From positions 1 through 64,000 of the forward strand of contig NZ_JAAAKV010000013.1 in assembly GCF_009905725.1 (NCBI RefSeq): a stretch of 64,000 bases of DNA, given 5' to 3'. How positions within the stretch are numbered: position 1 is the stretch's first letter; the number at the start of each line of letters is the position of its first letter. The notes under the pieces were generated by a model that saw only the letters and a program-made list of their open reading frames with translations, was not told the origin of the DNA and searched no databases. Shown here in pieces: positions 9,524 to 16,997 of the stretch. Made by a program: the position numbers and the translations under genes. Source of the stretch: Emticicia sp. CRIBPO (lineage in GTDB: Bacteria > Bacteroidota > Bacteroidia > Cytophagales > Spirosomataceae).

Positions 9524-9580
9524 GTGATGTCCTGTTTAGTGAAGAAATGAATTCCGGACGAGCCGAACCCCTGACTATAA

Positions 9581-9593
9581 AGGCGTTACGCCT
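9581..9593. promoter_or_regulatory. 13-bp palindrome in the MFS/Rrf2 divergent region
   Basis: AGGCGT-T-ACGCCT is a perfect 6-bp inverted repeat around one base, located 58-70 bases before the MFS start. It could be an operator for the transporter gene. It differs from the CTGTAAT motif before the Rrf2 gene, so a different protein would bind it. Confidence 0.35.
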
Positions 9594-9752
9594 GATAAAT
9601 TGTATTTAGTTTTCATTGCAAAATTATTTCATTTCCAAGACATGCGTATCGGTTTTGTTATGTTTTTTTGAATTTTGTTGGATTATTTTGAGATTTTCAC
9701 GGAAAAATGATAAAAAGTTTCAAACCTATTTTTTTTATTGCTACAAACCCTC

Positions 9753-9760
9753 TACTTTTG
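9753..9760 (+). promoter_or_regulatory. Bacteroidota-type -7 promoter element for the Rrf2 gene
   Basis: TACTTTTG matches TAnnTTTG at all defined positions and lies 25 bases before the proposed start at 9785. A -33 TTTG partner is not clear. It directly abuts the inverted repeat at 9763-9783, so a protein bound there would block initiation. Confidence 0.5.
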
Positions 9761-9762
9761 TA

Positions 9763-9783
9763 CTGTAATAAAAATAATTACAG
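9763..9783. promoter_or_regulatory. Candidate operator of the Rrf2-type regulator (copy 1)
   Basis: CTGTAAT-N7-ATTACAG is a perfect 7-bp inverted repeat just before the regulator's ATG at 9785. A near-identical copy precedes the reductase gene at 10209-10229 with the same N7 spacing. Rrf2 proteins bind such dyads and often control themselves. Confidence 0.65.
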
Positions 9784-9784
9784 A

Positions 9785-10192
9785 ATGAACAATGTAAGGT
9801 TTGCGACATCGCTGCATATTCTAACTCTGCTGCATCTGAGCGGGGAAGAGTTGTTGTCGTCTGACCATATCGCCGGAAGTGTCAATATCAACCCGGCCAT
9901 TATCAGGAAGGAAATCAGCAGCCTCAGAGAGCATAACCTGGTAGGGACAAGAGAAGGCAAGGGTGGGGGCACATATCTGAACAAAGCTGCCGGAGAAATC
10001 AGGCTTTCGCAGGTTTATGAGGCGGTGATCCAGTCGCCTTTACTGGGCAGGTCGAATACCCCGAATCCTAAGTGTCCGGTGGGGCGTCAGATCAACGGTG
10101 TGATAGAGAAGTTGTATACTGAAGCAGAAAAAGCCATGATCACCAGCCTTGACAAGATCACCCTGGAGGATTTTGCAAAAGATTTCAAATGA
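9785..10192 (+). CDS. Rrf2-family transcriptional regulator (YwnA-like, no Fe-S cysteines)
   Basis: The 135-residue protein has an N-terminal winged helix with 'LHILTLLHLSGEELLSSDHIAGSVNINPAIIRKEIS' (key parts: SSDHIA, NPAIIRKEIS) followed by 'GTREGKGGGTYLNKAAGEIRLSQVYEAV', the Rrf2 wing with its GKGGG-type loop. The single Cys in 'NPKCPVG' is where Fe-S Rrf2 proteins carry three cysteines, so this is a YwnA/YwgB-like member without a cluster, perhaps sensing electrophiles or thiols. I start at 9785 rather than the upstream in-frame codon at 9707, because the family begins with M-x-N-x-RFA and the promoter and operator lie between the two. It is followed by a NAD(P)-binding reductase, a typical redox-stress pairing. 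Confidence 0.85.
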   Translation: MNNVRFATSLHILTLLHLSGEELLSSDHIAGSVNINPAIIRKEISSLREHNLVGTREGKGGGTYLNKAAGEIRLSQVYEAVIQSPLLGRSNTPNPKCPVGRQINGVIEKLYTEAEKAMITSLDKITLEDFAKDFK

Positions 10193-10208
10193 TTTTTTTT
10201 GCACAAAA

Positions 10209-10229
10209 CTGTAATAAAATAAATGACAG
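10209..10229. promoter_or_regulatory. Candidate operator of the Rrf2-type regulator (copy 2)
   Basis: CTGTAAT-N7-ATGACAG repeats the motif at 9763-9783 with 13 of 14 arm bases identical and the same spacing; including flanks it reads ACTGT...ACAGT. It lies 45-65 bases before the reductase gene, which makes that gene the likely regulatory target. Confidence 0.65.
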
Positions 10230-10273
10230 TTATTATTGAGAATCAAATTTTTAACAATTAAATATATCATAAA

Positions 10274-10927
10274 ATGAAAGTAGCATTGATAGGAGCATCG
10301 GGATTTGTAGGCACGACCGTACTGAATGAATTATTAAGCAGAGGACACCAGGTGACGGGTATTGCCCGTGATTTGTCAAAAATTTCGGTTAAAAACGAAA
10401 ATCTGGAGCTCAAAGCCGGCGATGTCACTGATTCAGAAGGCTTAACAGAAATCCTTAAAGGTCATGATGCCGTAGTGAATTCATTTAATGCGGGATGGAC
10501 CAATCCGAATTTGTATGATGATTTCCTGGCAGGCTCAAAAGCCATTCAGGCAGCTGTGAAAGCAGCAGGAGTGAAGCGTTTCTTTACCATTGGCGGGGCC
10601 GGCAGTTTGTTTATTGCTCCCGGTTTGCAGTTGATCGATACCCCGGAATTCCCGGCAGATTACAAAGCGGGTGCCGGAGCGGCACGTGACTATCTGAATA
10701 TCCTGAGAGAAGAAGCCGAACTGGACTGGACTTTCCTGAGCCCGGCGATCGAGATGCACCAGGGTACTTCAGGCGTGAGAAAAGGACATTACAGAACCGG
10801 TCTGGAAAATCCAGTATTTGATGAAAACAACAGGAGCGTCATTTCAGCCGAAGACATGGCGATTGCGATTGTGGATGAACTGGAAAAACCTCAGTTTATC
10901 AAGCAAAGATTTACAGTAGCGTACTAA
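10274..10927 (+). CDS. NAD(P)-binding Rossmann oxidoreductase (NmrA/YwnB-like)
   Basis: The 217-residue protein opens with 'MKVALIGASGFVGTTVLNEL', a GxxGxxG dinucleotide-binding motif (residues 7-13), and continues with 'SRGHQVTGIARD', 'GDVTD' and 'GHDAVVNSFNAG'. It ends with a short C-terminal region typical of the atypical SDR / NmrA-like group (YwnB, RrrG-like). Such proteins use NAD(P)H to reduce quinones or act as redox sensors in the cytoplasm. The active-site Tyr of classical SDRs is not evident, so the reaction is uncertain. It follows the Rrf2 gene by 81 bases, and a copy of the presumed operator lies in that gap, so induction through the Rrf2 protein is likely. Confidence 0.88.
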   Translation: MKVALIGASGFVGTTVLNELLSRGHQVTGIARDLSKISVKNENLELKAGDVTDSEGLTEILKGHDAVVNSFNAGWTNPNLYDDFLAGSKAIQAAVKAAGVKRFFTIGGAGSLFIAPGLQLIDTPEFPADYKAGAGAARDYLNILREEAELDWTFLSPAIEMHQGTSGVRKGHYRTGLENPVFDENNRSVISAEDMAIAIVDELEKPQFIKQRFTVAY

Positions 10928-10946
10928 GCTTTTCATAGATAAGATG

Positions 10947-10979
10947 AAAGAGGCCTGGGGTATTCCGGGTCTTTTTTTG
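10947..10979. terminator. Terminator between convergent genes
   Basis: A 12-bp stem (10947-10958 with 10965-10976, a few G-U pairs, 6-base loop) is followed by a T run on the plus strand. It lies just after the reductase stop and just before the stop of the convergent Ig-like gene. Confidence 0.65.
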
Positions 10980-12905
10980 TCAGTAAAGCACCATCACACT
11001 CCCTTTCCTGCCGAATTTCGCCGATCTGAGAATGAAATTATAACGGCCGACGGGGACCATTTTTCCATTAAACCGGCCGTCCCAGAAGGTTTTGCTTTCG
11101 AAGATCTTATTGCCCCATCCGTCAAAGATAATCATTACACAGTCCGGGCATTTATGGTAATTGATGATTTCCCACACATCGTTTTCACCATCGTTATTCG
11201 GCGTGAAGCTGTTGGGAAAATGAAGCATATTCTGCGGGTTCATTGGGTCGCATGGAGGGTCATATTTAACGCTGAAAACTGCAGACAAAACATTACAAAG
11301 AATCCCCGCCCGGTCAACCCTCACTGTGTAATTTCCTTTTTCTTTGGCCTCATATCTGAATCTTTTGGCGTCGGTGCCGGTGAGGGCATTACCGTCTTTA
11401 AACCACTGGTATCTGTAGTCATTGTCGTTGACAGTTTCAAGAAAAACAGAACCATCCGGACAAAACGGGTATACAGGATCCGGAGCAGAGAGGACAGGCG
11501 GGGGATAGAATGTAAGGGTTACTTTATCTTCTACCACAGGGCAATTGGTTTGGCCGCCACCTTTTCTGACGATATATTCACCGCTCTGAGCGGCTACTAT
11601 TTCTTTACTGAAAGACAGGAACTGTGTGCCCTGGTACCAGTCGGGTATAACGGAAGGATCATCGGTATGTAATCTGATGGTTTGTCCTTCACAAGCCACC
11701 TTGGAATTGGTCATAATTCTGATGGGTGTACTGCCTGAGACCAGCCTGACTTTGAATTTTTCGGAATTGCTTTCTGCTGAGCAGGTGTTTTTTAAGCTGG
11801 CCACCACCACAAAAGTCCCGGTATCGCTCACGCTTACCCGGTTCATGGTGGCTCCGGGAATATTGACGCCGTTGTTTTGCCACTGGAAATTCCAGGCCGG
11901 ATTAGCGGCTGCTTCGAGCTCGGTAATCGCTCCTGCACAGACATCGAGTTCTTTTACAGTGCTTCCCCGGTAGGTAATGACAGGGGCTGCGGGTGGATTT
12001 CCGGGGCAGTTTTTGACGATGAGTGTATAATCCCGGCTGTTGGAACCGGTTTTTATGCCGTTTTCAAATTCTTCAACCCTGACGGCAAAGACATAAATGC
12101 CTTCCTTGGTGGGTGTCACCGACACCACCCCGGTTTTCGGGTCAATGGCCAGCGGTTTGCTGGCCGGGATCGGGTTGGCGGAGCTGAATCCCGTGTTCCA
12201 GTTAACCGGTGGCTGGCCCGCGAAAGTAAGAGGCGGGTTTGTGAGATTGGCGTTTCCATCTACAGTATAACCTCCCAAAGGAGTTGTCAAAGAAAATACA
12301 AGGTCTTTCTTTTCCGGATTCCTGACCATATAACTGACCTGGAACGGTTTGTTAACACACAGGTATTCTCCATTGGGAAACTGGAATTCTGTGGAGGCGT
12401 AGCCGGGGTTTTGTTTGAGGGAAGGGAATTCAAGAACGGTCGCAACTGCCGCATCTTTTGAATTGACAATGCTTGAAATATCTTTAGCTCTGCAGCATTT
12501 ATCGTGCACAAGCCGGTAGCCCTGGGGATCATCGTATATATTTGGATCCAGAAGGACCTCTCTTTCATAGCGGACGGCATAATGCTTGAGTCCGAACAAA
12601 TCGGCACATGCTTGGTTTTTAAAAGAGAGAAACACACTTGGTGTACCGTCAACAAGATCCGTCTGGGTCATCAGTTTTCCGTCGCTGATCCTGTAAATCT
12701 GGACGATCTGGTGGGATTCTCTGGAATTGCTGTGCCTGGTTTGATGGTCGATATACGAATTCAGCACGATCAGGAAATTGGCAAAGGACTTGTTGATCGG
12801 TATGATCGCCATATCTTCTCCTATTACATGGTCAGCGTATGCCTTCGGTGAGGAAAGCAGTAATAAAAAACAAAACCAGATAAGGAGTCGATTATTTGTC
12901 TTCAT
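10980..12905 (-). CDS. Secreted Ig-like-domain protein with gliding-motility/T9SS-type C-terminal domain
   Basis: The 641-residue protein begins with a signal peptide (NNRLLIWFCFLLLLSSPKAYA, cleavage near residue 24). Its N-terminal region is unfamiliar. It then carries putative Ig-like domains (residues ~210-305 with 'PLAIDPKTGVVSVTPTKEG', a cadherin/He_PIG pattern, and ~310-530 with repeated 'C-x-G-x-x' beta-sandwich modules). The C-terminus (~555-641) reads 'FPNSFTPNNDGENDVWEI...VMIIFDGWGNKIFES...WDGRFNGKMVPVGRYNFI', the gliding-motility-associated C-terminal domain (type B T9SS sorting signal). Such a protein is expected to cross the outer membrane via T9SS and stay on the cell surface or associate with SprF/PorP partners. 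Its ligand is unknown. It stands alone, convergent with the reductase gene. Confidence 0.88.
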   Translation of the reverse strand: MKTNNRLLIWFCFLLLLSSPKAYADHVIGEDMAIIPINKSFANFLIVLNSYIDHQTRHSNSRESHQIVQIYRISDGKLMTQTDLVDGTPSVFLSFKNQACADLFGLKHYAVRYEREVLLDPNIYDDPQGYRLVHDKCCRAKDISSIVNSKDAAVATVLEFPSLKQNPGYASTEFQFPNGEYLCVNKPFQVSYMVRNPEKKDLVFSLTTPLGGYTVDGNANLTNPPLTFAGQPPVNWNTGFSSANPIPASKPLAIDPKTGVVSVTPTKEGIYVFAVRVEEFENGIKTGSNSRDYTLIVKNCPGNPPAAPVITYRGSTVKELDVCAGAITELEAAANPAWNFQWQNNGVNIPGATMNRVSVSDTGTFVVVASLKNTCSAESNSEKFKVRLVSGSTPIRIMTNSKVACEGQTIRLHTDDPSVIPDWYQGTQFLSFSKEIVAAQSGEYIVRKGGGQTNCPVVEDKVTLTFYPPPVLSAPDPVYPFCPDGSVFLETVNDNDYRYQWFKDGNALTGTDAKRFRYEAKEKGNYTVRVDRAGILCNVLSAVFSVKYDPPCDPMNPQNMLHFPNSFTPNNDGENDVWEIINYHKCPDCVMIIFDGWGNKIFESKTFWDGRFNGKMVPVGRYNFILRSAKFGRKGSVMVLY

Positions 12906-13205
12906 TTCAAAGCTAAAAACCAGTTAGGCTTTCATCTGCAATTACTATGCCTCAGAAGATGTTGACAGAGAATTTAAAAATTGTTTAATGACTGTTTCGG
13001 ACAGTCTGCTGCTGTTTGAAGCGTTATCTGCAAAAAACATTTTACCTTCTGACACCTGCTAAAATCCCTAAAATCCCGTAATTTGGAAATTATTCGGAAG
13101 GCCTTTCAAAAATAGCACAATTATTGATTGTTATTTGGGAAGTACGTTAATACCAAAAAGTAACATTTTTTACAATTTATTCAATAAAAACCTTCATGGT
13201 GAACA
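12906..13205. other. Divergent intergenic region, 300 bases
   Basis: The spacer between the surface protein and the histidine kinase must contain both promoters. It is AT-rich, with no RNA gene, strong dyad or clear paired promoter element. Confidence 0.5.
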
Positions 13206-16031
13206 ATGTATAGTAAGAATACTTTGCACAAACATGTTATAATAACAAGAAAAAAAGCTTTCCTGTATTTAACTTTAATAACTTTCCTTTTTCTGGGAAC
13301 GACGATTGTCTATGCGGCCGATTTTAAAAACGGGGAAGCGGATTTCCGGAAAACAAATTTTGAAGATATCAATACTTCTGTTGAACTGACCGGGGAGTGG
13401 GCGTTTTACTGGAAGAAATTATTAAACCCGCATCAGATTTCTGAAGGAGTAAAACCGGATTATTACTCGAAACTGACCAAAACCTGGGACAAGCACGAGC
13501 AGCTGAATCTTCCTTTCAAGGCATTCGGTTATGCTACTTACTCGCTCGATGTTTATGTTGACCATAAAAAAAATCCTCAACTCGCTTTTTTTCTTCCTGC
13601 TACTTACTCAAGTTATAAACTCTGGATCAACGGAAAGGAATTTGCTAAAAACGGGATTGTAGCTGATAACAAAAAGGACTATAAAGCACACTGGTTACCC
13701 ATCAAAAAGTTATACATACCTTCTTCTGATACTCTTCACCTTGTTCTCCAAATTGCCAATTACGATCATTACCGCGGGGGGATTTCCCAGGCAATTATCA
13801 TGGGGAATGCCGACTATATAGAGCGGATGTGGGCAACTGAGCTGGCCATAACCCTCATATTGACAGGTATCCTGACGATGGTCACACTTATTTTCTTTGG
13901 TCTGTATTTTCTGGGACAAAGAGATGAGGTGGTGGTGTTTTTTGCGATGTACTGCTTCTTTTACATTTACCGGCTTATCGGGGTCGATAAGATCTATTAT
14001 GTGCATCAGTTGTTTCCCAATATTGACTTCAGGATTACCTTCTTCCTTGAATATTTTACCATTTTCTTTTGTATCTACCTTTTCACAAGATTCCTCAGGG
14101 CATTCTATTCGGGTAAAAACCTTGTCCTGAAATATATCGGATACATCAGCTTGTTTTATATCGGTCTTCTTATTTTGTGCCCGGTATACCTGATCTCTTA
14201 TTTGTCCCAGTTCTTCTTTTTTGTGATCCTGTTTTTTGTGGTGTATAATATTTACAGGTCTGCTATTGCAGTGTACAGAAAACGCAGAGGGTCTCTCTTC
14301 TCTTTATTGAGCATGCTTTCTATCGGCACGTCGGTGACGCTGAATATCCTGAGTTATTTTGGGTTCCTGGAACCGACCCCGCTTTACCTGTTCTTCGGAT
14401 ATTTCGGATTCATACTCTTTCAGACGCTCATTTTGTCTCACAGGTTTGTATTCTCGTTCCGGAAAGCCCGCCAGGAAGCGGAGCAGGGGGGGCGAGCTAA
14501 GTCGGAGTTCCTGGCCAATATGAGTCATGAAATCAGAACCCCGCTGAATGGCGTGATCGGATTCACGGACCTGCTGATGAAAACCAAGCTGGACAACACC
14601 CAGAAGCAGTACATGTCCACTGTTTTTCAGTCGGCCAATTCTCTTCTCGACATTATTAATGACATTCTCGATTTTTCAAAAATAGAAGCAGGTAAACTGG
14701 AGCTTTCGGTGGAGAAGTCTGATATACTTGAACTGGTAAGCCAGGTGGCTGACATGGTGGCTTTCCAGGCCAGTCAGAAAAACCTGGAGATGTTGCTCAA
14801 TATCCCTGCTGATATTCCGAGGTTTATCTGGGTGGATATCGTCAGGCTCAGGCAGATCCTGGTCAACCTGCTCAGCAACGCCGTTAAATTTACAGAAACA
14901 GGTGAGATTGAACTTAAAGTAGAGTTGCTCGAGGGTTCCAAGACACACCACAGGATATTCAGATTTTCAGTGACAGATACCGGTATTGGTATTGACCCCA
15001 AAAACCAGGAAAGGATTTTTAACGCTTTCTCGCAGGAAGACACCTCCACTACAAGAAAATTCGGAGGCACCGGCCTTGGTCTGACCATTTCCAATAAGCT
15101 GCTGGGACTCATGAAAAGTGAGTTGCATGTGGAGAGTGAACTTGGTAAAGGCACGAAGTTTTACTTTGACCTGAGTCTGAGATCGCAGCAGGGAGAGGTG
15201 GCCGAATGGGAAAACCAGGGGACTTTCAAAAATGTGCTGGTGGTAGATGACAACCAGAACAACAGGACACTGGTTAAAAATATGCTGGAGATCCAGGAAA
15301 TCAACTCTGTGGAAGCTGAAAACGGCAAGGTAGCCATAGAAATTCTGCAGAGCGGACAGAAGTTTGACCTTATGATCGTCGATTATCATATGCCTTATAT
15401 CGATGGTCTGGAAACCGTGAGGGAAATCCGGAAAAATCCGGAGTTCAGTGTGGAAAAACTGCCTGTGCTGATGCTCTACAGTTCGGCTTCGGATGATTAT
15501 ATCAGCCAGGAGAGTCAGAAACTTCAGATCGGGCAGACCATCGTGAAGCCGATCAAAATACAACAACTTTACCACGCCTTGTTTAAAATTTCGGGCCAGG
15601 GTGCCGATGATGAACAGGTAGTGGAAGCACCGAAACCCGAAAACTATGTCGATACGAGGGAACATACCCTGCTGATTGTGGAAGACAACCAGGTCAACAT
15701 GCTGTTTGCCAAAACAATCCTGAAGTCGATCTTCCCCAAATCAAGGATACTTTCGGCTGAAAACGGCAGAATAGCCGTGGATATGTTCAGAAAAGACCCT
15801 CCTGATATCATTTTTATGGATATGCAGATGCCGGAAATGAATGGTTATGAAGCCACGCTCGAAATCCGGAGCATAGAAAACAACAAATCAAGGGTGCCGA
15901 TCATTGCCCTTACGGCGGGGACGGTCAAAGGAGAAAAAGAAAAATGCCTGGAAGCAGGGATGGACGATTATATTACCAAGCCTTTTGTGAAGGATAACAT
16001 CGTGAAAGTCGTGCAGCAGCACCTGGTGTGA
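13206..16031 (+). CDS. Hybrid sensor histidine kinase: 7TMR-DISM sensor, HisKA, HATPase, two receiver domains
   Basis: The 941-residue protein has an N-terminal signal/anchor helix (~20-37), an extracytoplasmic 7TMR-DISMED2-like beta domain (~45-200), seven membrane helices (~210-415), then HisKA with 'SEFLANMSHEIRTPLNGVI' (phospho-accepting H441). The HATPase domain has 'NLLSNAVKFT' (N box) and 'GTGLGL' (G2). Two receiver domains follow, with phospho-acceptors D726 ('MIVDYHMP') and D872 ('FMDMQMP'). No Hpt domain is present, so an external phosphotransfer protein or separate response regulator would be needed. No partner lies next to it, so it is an orphan kinase. DISM extracellular domains are thought to bind carbohydrates. 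The gene ends convergent to the DinB gene with a strong terminator between. Confidence 0.94.
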   Translation: MYSKNTLHKHVIITRKKAFLYLTLITFLFLGTTIVYAADFKNGEADFRKTNFEDINTSVELTGEWAFYWKKLLNPHQISEGVKPDYYSKLTKTWDKHEQLNLPFKAFGYATYSLDVYVDHKKNPQLAFFLPATYSSYKLWINGKEFAKNGIVADNKKDYKAHWLPIKKLYIPSSDTLHLVLQIANYDHYRGGISQAIIMGNADYIERMWATELAITLILTGILTMVTLIFFGLYFLGQRDEVVVFFAMYCFFYIYRLIGVDKIYYVHQLFPNIDFRITFFLEYFTIFFCIYLFTRFLRAFYSGKNLVLKYIGYISLFYIGLLILCPVYLISYLSQFFFFVILFFVVYNIYRSAIAVYRKRRGSLFSLLSMLSIGTSVTLNILSYFGFLEPTPLYLFFGYFGFILFQTLILSHRFVFSFRKARQEAEQGGRAKSEFLANMSHEIRTPLNGVIGFTDLLMKTKLDNTQKQYMSTVFQSANSLLDIINDILDFSKIEAGKLELSVEKSDILELVSQVADMVAFQASQKNLEMLLNIPADIPRFIWVDIVRLRQILVNLLSNAVKFTETGEIELKVELLEGSKTHHRIFRFSVTDTGIGIDPKNQERIFNAFSQEDTSTTRKFGGTGLGLTISNKLLGLMKSELHVESELGKGTKFYFDLSLRSQQGEVAEWENQGTFKNVLVVDDNQNNRTLVKNMLEIQEINSVEAENGKVAIEILQSGQKFDLMIVDYHMPYIDGLETVREIRKNPEFSVEKLPVLMLYSSASDDYISQESQKLQIGQTIVKPIKIQQLYHALFKISGQGADDEQVVEAPKPENYVDTREHTLLIVEDNQVNMLFAKTILKSIFPKSRILSAENGRIAVDMFRKDPPDIIFMDMQMPEMNGYEATLEIRSIENNKSRVPIIALTAGTVKGEKEKCLEAGMDDYITKPFVKDNIVKVVQQHLV

Positions 16032-16113
16032 TTGAATAATTTTAGATGGTCGAATACCTGACGGAGCCAGGCTTCGGCCAACAGGGTTGAAAAGAATATT
16101 CAAATTAACATAA

Positions 16114-16149
16114 AAAAGCCGGGGCTGTGCCGTCACAACCCCGGCTTTT
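16114..16149. terminator. Strong bidirectional terminator
   Basis: AAAAGCCGGGG (16114-16124) pairs perfectly with CCCCGGCTTTT (16139-16149), with an inner TGTG/CACA stem. The T-rich and A-rich flanks on both strands suit the convergent kinase and DinB genes. Confidence 0.9.
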
Positions 16150-16163
16150 ATTTATGATACTGA

Positions 16164-16694
16164 TCAGAACAATTTCTCCTGTGGTGGTTTTGCTCCTGCC
16201 AGACGGATGTAAACGGTAGACTGCCCTCTGTGATGAGTCTGGTGTTCAAAGCATTTGTCTATGGCCTGCAGCTTTGTCATTTCAAATCTTCCGAACAGTT
16301 TTGTTGTTTCAGCCAATTGGGCCGGGGTCATTTTTTTGATTCCGTTAATAACAAAATCGTAGCCGTCCAATACCAGTTTTGTAACAGTAGCTTTAGATTT
16401 ATCCGTCGATTTTTCAAGAGAATTCATCCCGTTGGGGTTTTCTACTCCGAAAGCCGCCGAACCGAATGCGTAGCTGGCATCTGTAAAGTGAAGCATCTGA
16501 TCGGCAAACGATCTCATTTCGGGTGTTGGCTTGAGAGCATAACCTGATTCCGGCATGGCGTCGAGGTATTCCTTTGTGTAGGCTTTGGCCCTTTCCCAGT
16601 CTTTAATCATCTGATCTGTGCCGGCCTGTGCAAAGGCAAAGTTCATCATGCCCATCAGCATGAATACCAGGGGTAAACGTTTAAGTGTTTTCAT
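16164..16694 (-). CDS. Secreted DinB-family protein
   Basis: The 176-residue protein starts at 16694 (MKTLKRLPLVFMLMGMMNFAFAQ), where the signal peptide begins and an A-rich leader precedes the ATG; the upstream in-frame start at 16796 would add 34 residues that do not fit. After cleavage near residue 23, the DinB/YfiT four-helix bundle shows 'FADQMLHFTDASYAF' (one metal-ligand His) and 'CFEHQTHHRGQSTVYIRLAG' near the C-terminus (His ligands in the HxxHH pattern). Cytoplasmic relatives are bacillithiol or other thiol transferases using a metal ion. A periplasmic form is common in Bacteroidota, but its substrate is unknown. Confidence 0.87.
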   Translation of the reverse strand: MKTLKRLPLVFMLMGMMNFAFAQAGTDQMIKDWERAKAYTKEYLDAMPESGYALKPTPEMRSFADQMLHFTDASYAFGSAAFGVENPNGMNSLEKSTDKSKATVTKLVLDGYDFVINGIKKMTPAQLAETTKLFGRFEMTKLQAIDKCFEHQTHHRGQSTVYIRLAGAKPPQEKLF

Positions 16695-16997
16695 AAAAGG
16701 TAATTGATTTGTTTTGTTAAATTTTGTTATTGCATCAGTGATGAACCGACGACTCCTGTATGGGGTAAAAGTAAATCTAAAAAATATGGAAAACAAGAGA
16801 CCGGCCCTAAGGCTAAATGGTGTAGCAAAATCAGATCAGTAAAGGGCAGGTTTTCTTTTTAAAGGGCGGATTGTTTTAGCTGTCCTCTTTAAGTATTTGA
16901 CGCAAGTTTTGGATTAAGCTTAAAAAATGGGCTAACTTTATCCACTGTTTTAAAATCAGGAATTCGTCTCGCAATAACCTGTCTCAGAAAGTATTTT
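16695..16997. other. Divergent intergenic region with a candidate promoter for the DUF6377 gene
   Basis: A plausible Bacteroidota promoter reads TTTG at 16908-16911, a 21-base spacer, then TAACTTTA at 16933-16940 (one mismatch to TAnnTTTG), 57 bases before the plus-strand gene. A short direct repeat AAAGGGC occurs at about 16842 and 16861. Confidence 0.4.

Noticed and set aside
9707-9784. N-terminal extension of the Rrf2 regulator
   Set aside because: The extra 26 residues are outside the family pattern and would span the promoter and operator.
10944-11672. 242-codon plus-strand frame opposite the surface protein
   Set aside because: It lies on the opposite strand of a well-supported gene with signal peptide and sorting domain, and includes the terminator region.
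14967-15665. 232-codon minus-strand frame inside the hybrid kinase gene
   Set aside because: It is antisense to intact kinase and receiver motifs and resembles no protein family.
16695-16796. N-terminal extension of the DinB protein
   Set aside because: It would place 34 unrelated residues before a clear signal peptide.
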